Origin: Phycisphaerae bacterium
GTDB lineage: Bacteria > Planctomycetota > Phycisphaerae > Sedimentisphaerales > SM23-30
DNA length: 47,532 nucleotides
NCBI GenBank assembly: GCA_016342495.1
Contig: JAEIOG010000031.1
Location: 1-47,532, forward strand
Direction of reading: 5' to 3'
Shown: one piece after another, positions 16,235-24,762 of the stretch
Layout: each line of letters starts with the position of its first letter
How positions within the stretch are numbered: the first letter of the stretch is position 1
Program-made: the position numbers and the translations under genes
The notes under the pieces: generated by a model
Seen by the model: the letters and a program-made list of their open reading frames with translations, nothing else
Told to the model about the DNA's origin: nothing
Databases searched by the model: none

Positions 16235-19200
16235 ATGGATAAGAATCTTAATTGGAAATTAGGTTTTGTGTTATTTTTGGTGGCGATGGCAGCATTAGCA
16301 GTGCGTGACCCACGTCAAACAATCAAAAAAGGTATCGACCTTAATGGTGGCTACAGCCTGATGTATCGAGTTGACGCCTCAGGAATGGAAGATAGCGAAA
16401 AACAAGGTTTGGCAGGTCGCATGATTCGTGTGCAGCGAAAAAGAATTGATCCTGCTAATCAACTGAATCTGATCTGGCGTGCTCACGGCAATGACATTAT
16501 CGAAATTCTGATGCCTGAAGCAACCGGCAATACCACCGAACTTCGTGAAGTATATCAAGCAGCCCGCAAAGCGGTCGTTGGCTCCAATATAAATATGAGT
16601 CAACTTAATAAAATTCTGGATATGGAAAAGGCTGCCCGCGATGAGGAAATCGCCAAGCTTATCGCCAACAATCCAGATACCAAAACCATTCTGGAAGAAC
16701 TGGTAACCGCTAAAGAAGCTAAAGATGTTCAAAATGCTCAATTGGATGCTGCCAGCGAAAAATCAGCGGCACTGAAAAAAACTCTGGAAGACTTAAAGGT
16801 CAGCCTTAGCAGTGTTGACAGCTTATCAAAAAGATGGGCAACTGTACCAGAAGATCAGCAAGCCAAAGAAATAGCAACTATTGTCGAAGCTGCTGACAAA
16901 GCTGCCAAAGCTAAAAAACCTGGCCAATCGGATGAAGAAGTAAAAGCCAATGCCGGATTGACCGATCAGCAGAAAACAGAAATGACTGCCAGAATCAAAG
17001 AATATGTTCAGGCAAAAGTAGAATATTTCAAAGTCAATTCAAATATTAATGAGATTGACGCAACTTATGCGACAGCCCAAACAGCTGTCAAAGACCATTA
17101 TGTCAATCTGACACTTTTTGAAAAGCAGCTTGATTCTAAGAAAAAAGCGACACGAGATGAAGCAATTAGAGCATTGAAAGAAGCCCATCCAAGTTTAGCC
17201 ACCAAAGTAGATGACCTGGTTGCAGCTTATGAATCTTATAAGCAAGTTCGTGGGCAAATGGATGATCCGGAAGATCTCAAACGCAAACTGCGTGGTGCTG
17301 GTGTTTTGGAATTTAGAATTTTGCCAGCCCAAACAGAAATTGGTCAGGACAAACTAAAAGATTATCAAACCAGATTAGCCGACGCTGGTCCGGCAGTTGC
17401 TGGCGACAGTGAATATCAATGGTTCAAGATTCGTGATCCACAGAATTTCCGAGCCGCTGCGATAAGGGGTCAATTTGGCGATGACAGTTATGTACTGGCA
17501 TTGAATAAACCAGGTAAAACCCTATTAAAAGATAATGAAGCAAATACCTGGAAACTGACCAGAGCTTATCCAACCTCAGATAGTCTGGGTAAACCCGCAA
17601 TTGGATTTGAATTTAATGAAATCGGAGCTGGTAAATTTGCCAAGCTGACTAATGCAAATAAAGATCTTCCTTTATGTATCCTGCTGGATGGCGAAGCAAT
17701 ATCTGCTCCAAATATTAACTCGACCATTAGTAAATCTGGTATCATTCAAGGCAGTTTCTCCATGCGTGAAGTCAATGACATGTGCGATAAATTAAACGCC
17801 GGGTCATTGCCAGCCCGTATGGGTGAATTAATTGACATGGATGTTGTGGACAGTACCTTAGGTGCTGAAAACCTCAATAGCGGTTTCAGTGCAGCTGGTA
17901 TTGGTATGGTTGTCGTATTCCTGTTTATGGTTATCTATTATATGCTGCCGGGCGGACTAGCTGGTATAGCACTTATATTGAATCTGCTGTTCCTGTTGGC
18001 GACGATGGCATTTACCCGTGCAACATTAACCATGCCCGGTATCGCAGGTATCATCCTGACCGTGGGTATGGCAGTTGACGCAAATGTACTTATCTTCGAA
18101 CGTATTCGTGAAGAACAGAATCGCGGCAGCACTGTTGCCCAGGCTATTCGCAATGGCTACAGCCGTGCGTTCTGGACAATTTTTGATGCTAACTTGACCA
18201 CGTTCATCGTTGCGATGATTTTGTTTAAGGTCGCATCTGAAGAAGTTAAAGGCTTTGCTCTTACTTTGATGATCGGTATCGTTTGTTCGATGTTTACCGC
18301 ATTGTATGTAACTCGTTTGATTTTCGAATATATGCTTCAGCATGACAAGCTCAAACACAAACTTGGCATGATGCAGCTGATTAAGACCCCGAATCTCAAA
18401 TGGATGAATATGCGTTATGCGTTCTGGGTAGTGTCTGTAGCTATGGTCATTGCCGGCTGGGTATTCTTCCTCAGTGCTGAAGATAAATATTCCATTGAGT
18501 TTACCGGTGGTACAAAAGTTCAGTTCCAGCTTAAACAAGATTTCCGTACTGACAAATCACAGGAATTGTCACTTGCGGTTGAAGCTGCTCTGGAAAAACG
18601 AGCCGAAGAACTTGGCGAACCGATTCAATTTGAGGTTCAGGGTAAAGGCCAGGAATCTGAATTACGCTTTGCTCTGGAAACCACAGCAACTAATCAGGCG
18701 ATCTTTGAATTGGAATTAAGCAATAAAGACTTAAATGCCGAGGCGGTTAAAGATAGTATCATCAAGGCGGCCAAAGATGCAGCCGATGGAAGACTAAAAC
18801 AGACTACTGTCACTGGTGAAAATGGCAAATTCAAAGTTACTACTCAGCAGACAAATGCGGTTCGCTTTGAACAGGCTTTGAAAAATGCATTCGGCAAAGA
18901 CAAATTTGTTATGGTCAATGTTAACATCGAAGATAAAGTGACTGAAATTATTCGTCAGGTCTTCGCTGGTAATCTTGCGGTTATTAATAAACTGAATATA
19001 GCCAGTGTCGAAGCTAAAGTTATCGATGATGAATTAATCAAAGCCAAAAGTTACTTAGCTGACTTTAAGGGCGGATTCATGTTCGATTGTAAACTTGCTG
19101 CTGATAATATTGAAACTATCGAAGGCTTTACTAAACGGCTGACCCAGGTTTCAGTCAATACCGAATATAGTGACCTGGATCATAATAATGCTTACCAGAT

Positions 19201-19957
19201 ATTTGGCGTTGATAATAAATCTGGTGCTGATGACAATGTGACAGAGTTTGAATATGCGGTTCGCAGTGAAACTCTTGTTGCAGGTTACAGTAGTCAGGAT
19301 GAACTGGATAAATTCCAGACCAATGAAGATGCTCGTATCAAAGCGGCTTTGGAATTACAAACTACATTTGAAAGTTTGACCCAGATTGACCCGACAATCG
19401 GTGGCAAGAGTAAAACTGATGCAATGGTTGCTATTGTATTTTCACTATTAGCAATTATCGCTTATATCTGGCTGCGTTTTGGTAACTTCCGTTTTGGTCT
19501 TGCCGCTTGTGTGGCTTTGGCCCATGACGTATCGATTGCCTTAGGTGCGGTAGCTCTGATGCATACCATGTTTGGTGGCTATAAGATTGATGTTCCAATG
19601 ATCGCCGGGTTCCTTACCATTATTGGTTATTCACTTAATGATACCATCGTTATTTTCGACCGTATCCGAGAAAACCGTGGCAAACAGGTGACATTAAATT
19701 CCGGGATTATCAATAACAGTATCAATCAATCACTGTCTCGTACCGTTATTACTTCGGTTACAACTTTGCTTGTATTGGTGATTATGTTCTTTTCCGGTGC
19801 AACCACACTGAAAGGGTTCAGCTTTGCTCTGATCGTTGGTGTGATTGTTGGTACCTATTCTTCAGTCGCCATTGCCTCGCCATTACTTTACGGTGCTCGC
19901 GATGAACAGCCAAAAGAGGAAGAAGTTCCTGTTGAAGCTGGACCAGAGATGCCATAA
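16235..19957 (+). CDS. secDF: Fused protein-export membrane protein SecDF with a large helical insertion
   Basis: Proton-driven Sec motor that pulls substrates out of the channel. The SecD half has TM1 (about 8-24), a periplasmic head interrupted by a ~250-residue Ala/Lys/Glu/Asp-rich helical insertion (about 97-345), the GVLEFRILP strand, ALxARM-like SLPARMGEL, then TM2-6 (about 550-700) with AVDANVLIFERIREE. The SecF half starts near residue 727 with FEFTGGT-like YSIEFTGGTKVQF, a long periplasmic region, and TMs from about 1062 with GYSLNDTIVIFDRIRENRG. Total length 1240 far exceeds the ~740 residues of Bacillus SecDF, mostly through periplasmic insertions. A terminator follows at 19988-20014. 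Confidence 0.95.
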   Translation: MDKNLNWKLGFVLFLVAMAALAVRDPRQTIKKGIDLNGGYSLMYRVDASGMEDSEKQGLAGRMIRVQRKRIDPANQLNLIWRAHGNDIIEILMPEATGNTTELREVYQAARKAVVGSNINMSQLNKILDMEKAARDEEIAKLIANNPDTKTILEELVTAKEAKDVQNAQLDAASEKSAALKKTLEDLKVSLSSVDSLSKRWATVPEDQQAKEIATIVEAADKAAKAKKPGQSDEEVKANAGLTDQQKTEMTARIKEYVQAKVEYFKVNSNINEIDATYATAQTAVKDHYVNLTLFEKQLDSKKKATRDEAIRALKEAHPSLATKVDDLVAAYESYKQVRGQMDDPEDLKRKLRGAGVLEFRILPAQTEIGQDKLKDYQTRLADAGPAVAGDSEYQWFKIRDPQNFRAAAIRGQFGDDSYVLALNKPGKTLLKDNEANTWKLTRAYPTSDSLGKPAIGFEFNEIGAGKFAKLTNANKDLPLCILLDGEAISAPNINSTISKSGIIQGSFSMREVNDMCDKLNAGSLPARMGELIDMDVVDSTLGAENLNSGFSAAGIGMVVVFLFMVIYYMLPGGLAGIALILNLLFLLATMAFTRATLTMPGIAGIILTVGMAVDANVLIFERIREEQNRGSTVAQAIRNGYSRAFWTIFDANLTTFIVAMILFKVASEEVKGFALTLMIGIVCSMFTALYVTRLIFEYMLQHDKLKHKLGMMQLIKTPNLKWMNMRYAFWVVSVAMVIAGWVFFLSAEDKYSIEFTGGTKVQFQLKQDFRTDKSQELSLAVEAALEKRAEELGEPIQFEVQGKGQESELRFALETTATNQAIFELELSNKDLNAEAVKDSIIKAAKDAADGRLKQTTVTGENGKFKVTTQQTNAVRFEQALKNAFGKDKFVMVNVNIEDKVTEIIRQVFAGNLAVINKLNIASVEAKVIDDELIKAKSYLADFKGGFMFDCKLAADNIETIEGFTKRLTQVSVNTEYSDLDHNNAYQIFGVDNKSGADDNVTEFEYAVRSETLVAGYSSQDELDKFQTNEDARIKAALELQTTFESLTQIDPTIGGKSKTDAMVAIVFSLLAIIAYIWLRFGNFRFGLAACVALAHDVSIALGAVALMHTMFGGYKIDVPMIAGFLTIIGYSLNDTIVIFDRIRENRGKQVTLNSGIINNSINQSLSRTVITSVTTLLVLVIMFFSGATTLKGFSFALIVGVIVGTYSSVAIASPLLYGARDEQPKEEEVPVEAGPEMP

Positions 19958-19987
19958 AACGATATCCGATAAATAATTAAATCCAAG

Positions 19988-20014
19988 CCCTCAACATTAT
20001 GTTGGGGGTTTTTT
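19988..20014 (+). terminator. Intrinsic terminator after secDF
   Basis: CCCTCAACA (19988-19996), 3-base loop, TGTTGGGGG (20000-20008), then six T. Placed 30 bases after the secDF stop. Confidence 0.9.
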
Positions 20015-20034
20015 ATTTTAAACTATGATAGTTA

Positions 20035-20063
20035 TTGTCAGCGGTAAATAATAGTTGTATAAT
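20035..20063 (+). promoter_or_regulatory. Promoter of the LysM gene
   Basis: TTGTCA (20035-20040), 17-base spacer, perfect TATAAT (20058-20063). It is independent of the secDF operon because the terminator lies just upstream; leader about 107 bases. Confidence 0.7.
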
Positions 20064-20176
20064 GATAAAAGTCAGGCAATAATGTTTATTTTCTGGCAAC
20101 AAGTGCGAATTTTCGTGGGTATCAGGCCAAAAATGGCATGACTTAGTGGTATATATAGTTTGTTGCGAGGTGACTT

Positions 20177-20830
20177 ATGCGTAAAGATATGAAAGTAGGA
20201 TTAATCTTTGGTATTGTAATACTGGTGGCTTCTATTATTGTAATAGTTATGAAAAATGATAAAGAGCCCGCCCCCAAACCTAATCAGCAGGCCAACCAAA
20301 ACCTGGAAGATTTGACGTCAAATCCAGTTGAAAACGACAATGAAGCTCTGGAATCTGAAAAACCAGAGGTGAAAATCGACAATACCAGTTTATTTGACGG
20401 CTTAAAGCCCATCGAAAATGGCGATACAGAAGTAATTGATGATATGAACACAGAAGATCAAACTATTGATGAGATTGATACTACTGATGTTGCTATTCTG
20501 GATAATAGTGCTGTCGCTACTGATGAAAACACCGAAACTGAAACAGATGATTTGACCGACCTGACAGAAAATGTTTTTGAAGTGGTTGATATTCCTGATG
20601 AAAAACCAGTGTTAATCCCAACCGAGCCTGATTTGCCCAAAGATATTTATCATGTCGTAGCCAGTGGCGATTCGCTTAGCGCGATTTCTCAGAAATATTT
20701 TGGCACGGTAACTTTTACCAAAGCGATTTATGAAGCAAATAAAAGTGTAATGGTCAAAGGGCCTGATTTTATTAATGTTGGATGGAAATTACGAATTCCA
20801 AGGCCTGAGGAAATTGAAGCTAATAAATAA
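20177..20830 (+). CDS. Membrane-anchored LysM protein
   Basis: Single N-terminal membrane anchor (about 7-25), a long acidic Asp/Glu/Thr/Asn-rich spacer (about 26-155), then one C-terminal LysM domain (about 160-210): YHVVASGDSLSAISQKYFG, then IYEANKSVM and NVGWKLRIP, matching the YxVxxGDTLxxIAxxxxG, NP and GxxLxIP pattern. Function: probably binds peptidoglycan or another GlcNAc polymer and spaces the domain across the periplasm. No catalytic domain is present. GCGAGGTGA precedes the ATG. Flanked by its own promoter and terminator, so monocistronic. Confidence 0.9.
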   Translation: MRKDMKVGLIFGIVILVASIIVIVMKNDKEPAPKPNQQANQNLEDLTSNPVENDNEALESEKPEVKIDNTSLFDGLKPIENGDTEVIDDMNTEDQTIDEIDTTDVAILDNSAVATDENTETETDDLTDLTENVFEVVDIPDEKPVLIPTEPDLPKDIYHVVASGDSLSAISQKYFGTVTFTKAIYEANKSVMVKGPDFINVGWKLRIPRPEEIEANK

Positions 20831-20848
20831 AATAATAAGAAATGACAA

Positions 20849-20878
20849 GGCTCAACTTTACGGTTGGGCCTTTTTTTT
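20849..20878 (+). terminator. Intrinsic terminator after the LysM gene
   Basis: GGCTCAAC (20849-20856) pairs with GTTGGGCC (20863-20870), followed by eight T. It lies between converging genes and may also help end the minus-strand glycosyltransferase transcript. Confidence 0.9.
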
Positions 20879-20895
20879 AACTCAATATGAGTATA

Positions 20896-22032
20896 TTATT
20901 TGCTGGCGGCGGCCTGCCGGTAAATTTCATAGGTTTTCAAAGCGGTATTATGCCAGGAAAACTGAGAAGCTCGATTAATATACTTCAGATTATCGTTGTC
21001 AATGTCATTTTCAAGGGTGTGCTTTAACGTTTCTGATATTGAATCAATGTCATAAGGGTCGAATTTTCTTCCGATATCGCCAACAACTTCGGGCATGGCT
21101 GAAATATTTGAGCAAATCACAGGTTTGCCACAGGCCATCGATTCGACTAATGGGATACCGAATCCTTCGCAGAGACTGGCCATCACTGACATTGAACCAA
21201 GATTATAGATGGCTGGCAAGTCGTCAAAATCTACCATACCGATAAAATGAAGGTCATTCTGGATTCCGAGTGCTAGAGCTAAGGCTTTGAGTTCATGGGT
21301 TTCAGCTGTTATTGGACCGGTCAGCACCATTTTGAACTGGTCGCGCAAATTTTTTGGTAGTTTGGCATAGGCCTGAATCAGGCGAGGAAGATTTTTATGG
21401 GGCTTGTGGTTACCAGTGTACAAGATGAAATTTTCGGGCAACTGATACTTAACTTTAATGGCTGTAAGGGTTTCAGGGTCATCGATGGGTTTGAATTGTT
21501 CGGGATGGCCTTGATATATGACTTCAATTTTATCAGGATTTATGCCCAGGTGGTTAATAATGTCATTTTTGGTATTCTGGGAAACTGTAATGACTTTAAA
21601 GGCTCTTTGAGCGTTTTTTTTGCAGATATATTTGAAATATTTTTTCTTGAGCGGACTACAATAGCCATCCAAAACTAATGGATAAAGGTCATGAATGGTG
21701 CAAATCAATGGCAAGCCTTTCATACCCAACGGCATATCGAAATGCAGATAGTGATACAAGTCGGCATCATCTTTAAATTTAGCGAATTCCAGGTGATGTT
21801 TTAAGGAAAGGCAGGTATTTTTGACAGGAATAAAATTAAACCTGTCATGTTCAGCGGCAAAATCGTCTTTGATAATATTAACGATGCGCATCTGGGACGC
21901 ACACCAGCTATTATGGTAGATATTCCATTGGGTTAATGGATATTCGCGAGCAATAATAGCAATTACATTGCTGACATATGGCCAGGAACCACAAGGCAGA
22001 TTGGCAAATCTAAAGTCATAGCTTATCTTCAT
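20896..22032 (-). CDS. GT4-type glycosyltransferase
   Basis: GT-B retaining glycosyltransferase using a nucleotide-activated sugar in the cytoplasm. N-domain: CTIHDLYPLVLDGYCSPLKK and VITVSQNTKNDI. C-domain: NFILYTGNHKPHKNLPRLIQAY, LHFIGMVDFDDLPAIYNLG and the EX7E motif EGFGIPLVE followed by SMACGKPVICSNISAMPEVVG. Five bases separate it from the upstream DUF6165-like gene, so the two are co-transcribed. The pair suggests synthesis of LPS core or another surface glycan. Sugar specificity cannot be read. Confidence 0.92.
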   Translation of the reverse strand: MKISYDFRFANLPCGSWPYVSNVIAIIAREYPLTQWNIYHNSWCASQMRIVNIIKDDFAAEHDRFNFIPVKNTCLSLKHHLEFAKFKDDADLYHYLHFDMPLGMKGLPLICTIHDLYPLVLDGYCSPLKKKYFKYICKKNAQRAFKVITVSQNTKNDIINHLGINPDKIEVIYQGHPEQFKPIDDPETLTAIKVKYQLPENFILYTGNHKPHKNLPRLIQAYAKLPKNLRDQFKMVLTGPITAETHELKALALALGIQNDLHFIGMVDFDDLPAIYNLGSMSVMASLCEGFGIPLVESMACGKPVICSNISAMPEVVGDIGRKFDPYDIDSISETLKHTLENDIDNDNLKYINRASQFSWHNTALKTYEIYRQAAASK

Positions 22033-22037
22033 GGAAA

Positions 22038-22466
22038 TTACTTCACAAAAGCCATCTGTTCAACAATGGAATCAGCGTGTTTAGCGATTTCAGAGGCATG
22101 ATCCTTTTTGTATTCGATGGGGCCCTTGCCGGTAGCTTTGGTAACAAGGTTTTTGGTCCAGACCCGTACGCTGTTAAGATCACGAATCATCAGGGCACGG
22201 CGACCAACTTCTTCCAGACCCAATTGTTTTTCTTTGCCACGGCGAATGTCAGATTCCAGATCCCAGATATAACCATTGATAATCTTCAAAAGTGATACCA
22301 TATCTTTACAATTAACAGTTAAAGTTTGATGCTCAGATTCAATTTCTTCATAAGCCTGCTGAAGCTCAGTTAACTCATTATTGACGACATTGGGATTATC
22401 CAGCCGTTCAGATTTTAACTGTATAATAGAAAGACGATCAAATAGCTCACCCGGTGCAACTTCCAT
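22038..22466 (-). CDS. DUF6165-like protein
   Basis: Uncharacterised family. Recognised from APGELFDRLSIIQLKSERL at the start, NNELTELQQAY, a helix containing IINGYIWDLESDIRRG, and RALMIRDLNSVRVWTKN, which parallel the GELIDKITILEIKxERI, LWxIEDxIR and NDxRAxxKxxIN blocks of DUF6165. The ATG at 22466 (142 residues) follows GAAAGG at 10 bases; the frame remains open for another 36 residues upstream to 22574, so a longer form is possible. It precedes a glycosyltransferase by five bases, consistent with a surface-glycan role. No catalytic residues can be named. Confidence 0.7.
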   Translation of the reverse strand: MEVAPGELFDRLSIIQLKSERLDNPNVVNNELTELQQAYEEIESEHQTLTVNCKDMVSLLKIINGYIWDLESDIRRGKEKQLGLEEVGRRALMIRDLNSVRVWTKNLVTKATGKGPIEYKKDHASEIAKHADSIVEQMAFVK

Positions 22467-22624
22467 TTTATTTATACCTTTCAAGAAAAACAAAGCCCGG
22501 CACTGGAGGGCCCAGCGGTCGGTGTATTTGTAATAATCACTATAATCCGAATCGGCTATATAAGAGGTTGGCATGAGAAAAATCGCGAAAGTTTACTTAT
22601 CGGGCATTCTAACACAATTCTAAT

Positions 22625-22653
22625 TTGTCTAAAATTGAATACCAGGATAGAAT
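22625..22653 (+). promoter_or_regulatory. Promoter of the arsenic operon
   Basis: TTGTCT (22625-22630), 17-base spacer, TAGAAT (22648-22653). The operator-like repeat begins immediately after the -10, the usual ArsR repression layout. Confidence 0.65.
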
Positions 22654-22680
22654 ATGTATACATGCACAACAATGTATATG
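22654..22680 (+). promoter_or_regulatory. Putative ArsR operator
   Basis: ATGTATACAT (22654-22663) is a perfect 10-bp palindrome, and ATGTATA recurs at 22672-22678. It overlaps the expected transcription start. ArsR-family dimers bind AT-rich dyads in this position; the binding itself is inferred. Confidence 0.5.
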
Positions 22681-22698
22681 TTATAGAAAGAAATAAAA

Positions 22699-23481
22699 AT
22701 GGAAAAGGAAACCGCAATATTTAAGTTGTTGGCCGACCAGACCCGATTGCGATTAGCGATTTTATTGGTGATTAAAGGTGAAACATGCGTGTGCCAACTA
22801 TCACAGGGCTTAAATGAGCCTGAATACAAAATATCAAGGCATTTGAGAATAATGCTCTCTGCTGGGCTTGTGGAAAAGCGAAGACAAGGCACTTGGATGT
22901 ATTATAGTCTATCGGAGCCAACAACCAAGCTGGAAAGTAGCTTGCGGGAAAGCTTAAAATCGTGTTTTTTAGATAATCCAATAACAATTCAGGATATTAA
23001 GAGATTAGAAAAATCTATTTGTGATATAAAGGAAAGAAAAATGGTAAATACGGATAAAATCAAGGTTTTATTTTTATGTACAGGGAATAGCTGTCGGTCT
23101 CAGATGGCTGAAGGTTGGGCCAGATATTTAAAAGGTGATGTAATTGAATCATTTTCAGCTGGAATAGAAACCCATGGATTAAACTCTAATGCGTTGAAAG
23201 TGATGGCCGAAGCCGGAGTGGATATCAGTGGGCATAAAAGTCAGCTTTTGAGCGAATTTGATGATATTGAATTTGATTATGTAGTTACAGTTTGTGGCCA
23301 TGCCAACGAAAGCTGTCCGGTATTTAATGGTAAAACCAAAGTTGTACATGTTGGCTTTGATGACCCGCCACGCTTAGCCAAAGAAGCAAAAAATGAACAA
23401 GAAGCTCTGGATTGCTATCGCCGGGTAAGAGATGAAATAAAGAATTTTGTTGAAACCCTGCCAGAAAGCTTAAATAGCTAG
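22699..23481 (+). CDS. ArsR repressor fused to thioredoxin-type arsenate reductase ArsC
   Basis: Two proteins in one frame. Residues 1-95 are a winged-helix ArsR regulator with [14 protein letters not shown], the metal-site motif ETCVCQL and recognition-helix region [21 protein letters not shown]. Residues 115-260 are a low-molecular-weight-phosphatase-type Ars[20 protein letters not shown] with the CX5R loop (Cys127-Arg133), then [14 protein letters not shown] with the two further redox cysteines. The linker (about 96-114) is short and charged. Met115 is preceded by AAAGGA at seven bases, so free ArsC could also be made by internal initiation. Acr3 follows after 16 bases. Arsenite binding would relieve self-repression. 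Confidence 0.92.
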   Translation: MEKETAIFKLLADQTRLRLAILLVIKGETCVCQLSQGLNEPEYKISRHLRIMLSAGLVEKRRQGTWMYYSLSEPTTKLESSLRESLKSCFLDNPITIQDIKRLEKSICDIKERKMVNTDKIKVLFLCTGNSCRSQMAEGWARYLKGDVIESFSAGIETHGLNSNALKVMAEAGVDISGHKSQLLSEFDDIEFDYVVTVCGHANESCPVFNGKTKVVHVGFDDPPRLAKEAKNEQEALDCYRRVRDEIKNFVETLPESLNS

Positions 23482-23497
23482 AAAGACGGTTAAAGTT

Positions 23498-24646
23498 ATG
23501 AATATATTTGAGAGATATCTGACAGTATGGGTCGGTTTATGTATTATTGGCGGGATTGCATTGGGCAAACTGGCTCCGGGGTTGGCTGGAACTCTTGACG
23601 GAATGGCTATCATGGTCAATGGTGCTCCTGTGGTTTCGATTCCGATTGCAATATGCCTGTTTCTGATGATGTTCCCGATCATGGTCAAGATTGATTTTGC
23701 CGAGGTGCTAAAGGCTGGCAAAACCCTCAAGCCGGTTGGATTGACATTATTTATTAATTGGGCAATCAAACCTTTTACTATGTACGCTATCGCTATATTT
23801 TTCCTGGGTACACTTTTTCACGGATTTATCGGACCTGACGAAAAAGATTTAGTGAAGCTTCCGGTTGGTATTGAACGCATCGAAGGCCAGGTCCATGGTG
23901 ATGGGATTGTTGTTAAAGACGCTAATGGCCAATTCAAACTGGAAGTTCCTTTATGGCGCAGCTATTTGGCAGGCTGTATCCTGTTGGGCATTGCGCCTTG
24001 TACGGCAATGGTTCTTGTATGGGGGCATTTGGCAAAAGGTAATGCTGGCCATACTTTGGTGATGGTCGCGATTAATTCACTGGCAATGCTATTACTGTAT
24101 GGCCCATTGGGCGGATATTTACTGGGGATTGGAAAGTTGCCGGTGCCGTGGCAGGCTTTGCTGCTTTCGATCGCTATTTATGTGGCGTTGCCTCTGGCGG
24201 CTGGATTTTTAACAAGAAAATTCATTATCAGCTTCAAAGGAATCGAATGGTTCAAAGAAAAGTTTCTACATTTTTTGACACCTGTTACAATTGTGGCATT
24301 GCTAGTGACCCTGGTGCTATTATTCAGCTTTAAAGGTGAGACTATCTTAAATAAGCCTATGACAATCCTCTGGCTGGCGATCCCATTATTTTTGCAGACA
24401 GTCTTAATATTTGGGCTGGGTTATGGACTAAGTAAAATAATGAAACTGAAATATGAAGATGCCGCACCGTCAGCTATGATCGGGGCATCAAATCATTTTG
24501 AAGTGGCTATCGCAACGGCAACGATGCTGTTTGGTTTATCATCGGGGGCGGCATTGGCTACTGTAGTTGGAGTTTTGATTGAAGTGCCGGTAATGTTGAT
24601 GCTGGTAAAAATATGTTTGAAAAGCCAACACTGGTTTAAAGAATAA
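23498..24646 (+). CDS. acr3: Arsenite efflux permease Acr3
   Basis: Ten-TM transporter of the BASS/Acr3 family that expels arsenite, the product of ArsC. Visible: [20 protein letters not shown] at the start, [27 protein letters not shown], the hallmark [18 protein letters not shown] with the essential cysteine in TM4, and [11 protein letters not shown] near the end. Between TM3 and TM4 lies a hydrophilic loop of about 40 residues (about 112-150, [17 protein letters not shown]) longer than in the Bacillus protein. It is translated just after the ArsR-ArsC fusion, so the regulator, reductase and pump are one unit. Confidence 0.93.
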   Translation: MNIFERYLTVWVGLCIIGGIALGKLAPGLAGTLDGMAIMVNGAPVVSIPIAICLFLMMFPIMVKIDFAEVLKAGKTLKPVGLTLFINWAIKPFTMYAIAIFFLGTLFHGFIGPDEKDLVKLPVGIERIEGQVHGDGIVVKDANGQFKLEVPLWRSYLAGCILLGIAPCTAMVLVWGHLAKGNAGHTLVMVAINSLAMLLLYGPLGGYLLGIGKLPVPWQALLLSIAIYVALPLAAGFLTRKFIISFKGIEWFKEKFLHFLTPVTIVALLVTLVLLFSFKGETILNKPMTILWLAIPLFLQTVLIFGLGYGLSKIMKLKYEDAAPSAMIGASNHFEVAIATATMLFGLSSGAALATVVGVLIEVPVMLMLVKICLKSQHWFKE

Positions 24647-24762
24647 CAGCTGGCAAAAAGACTTTCATTTTTCATTACTATCATGGTAGATTACTGAAAT
24701 AATATTTTTATACTCAAAATGGGTAATAAAATATATTAAACATTCTATCTTTAGGAGTGGAC

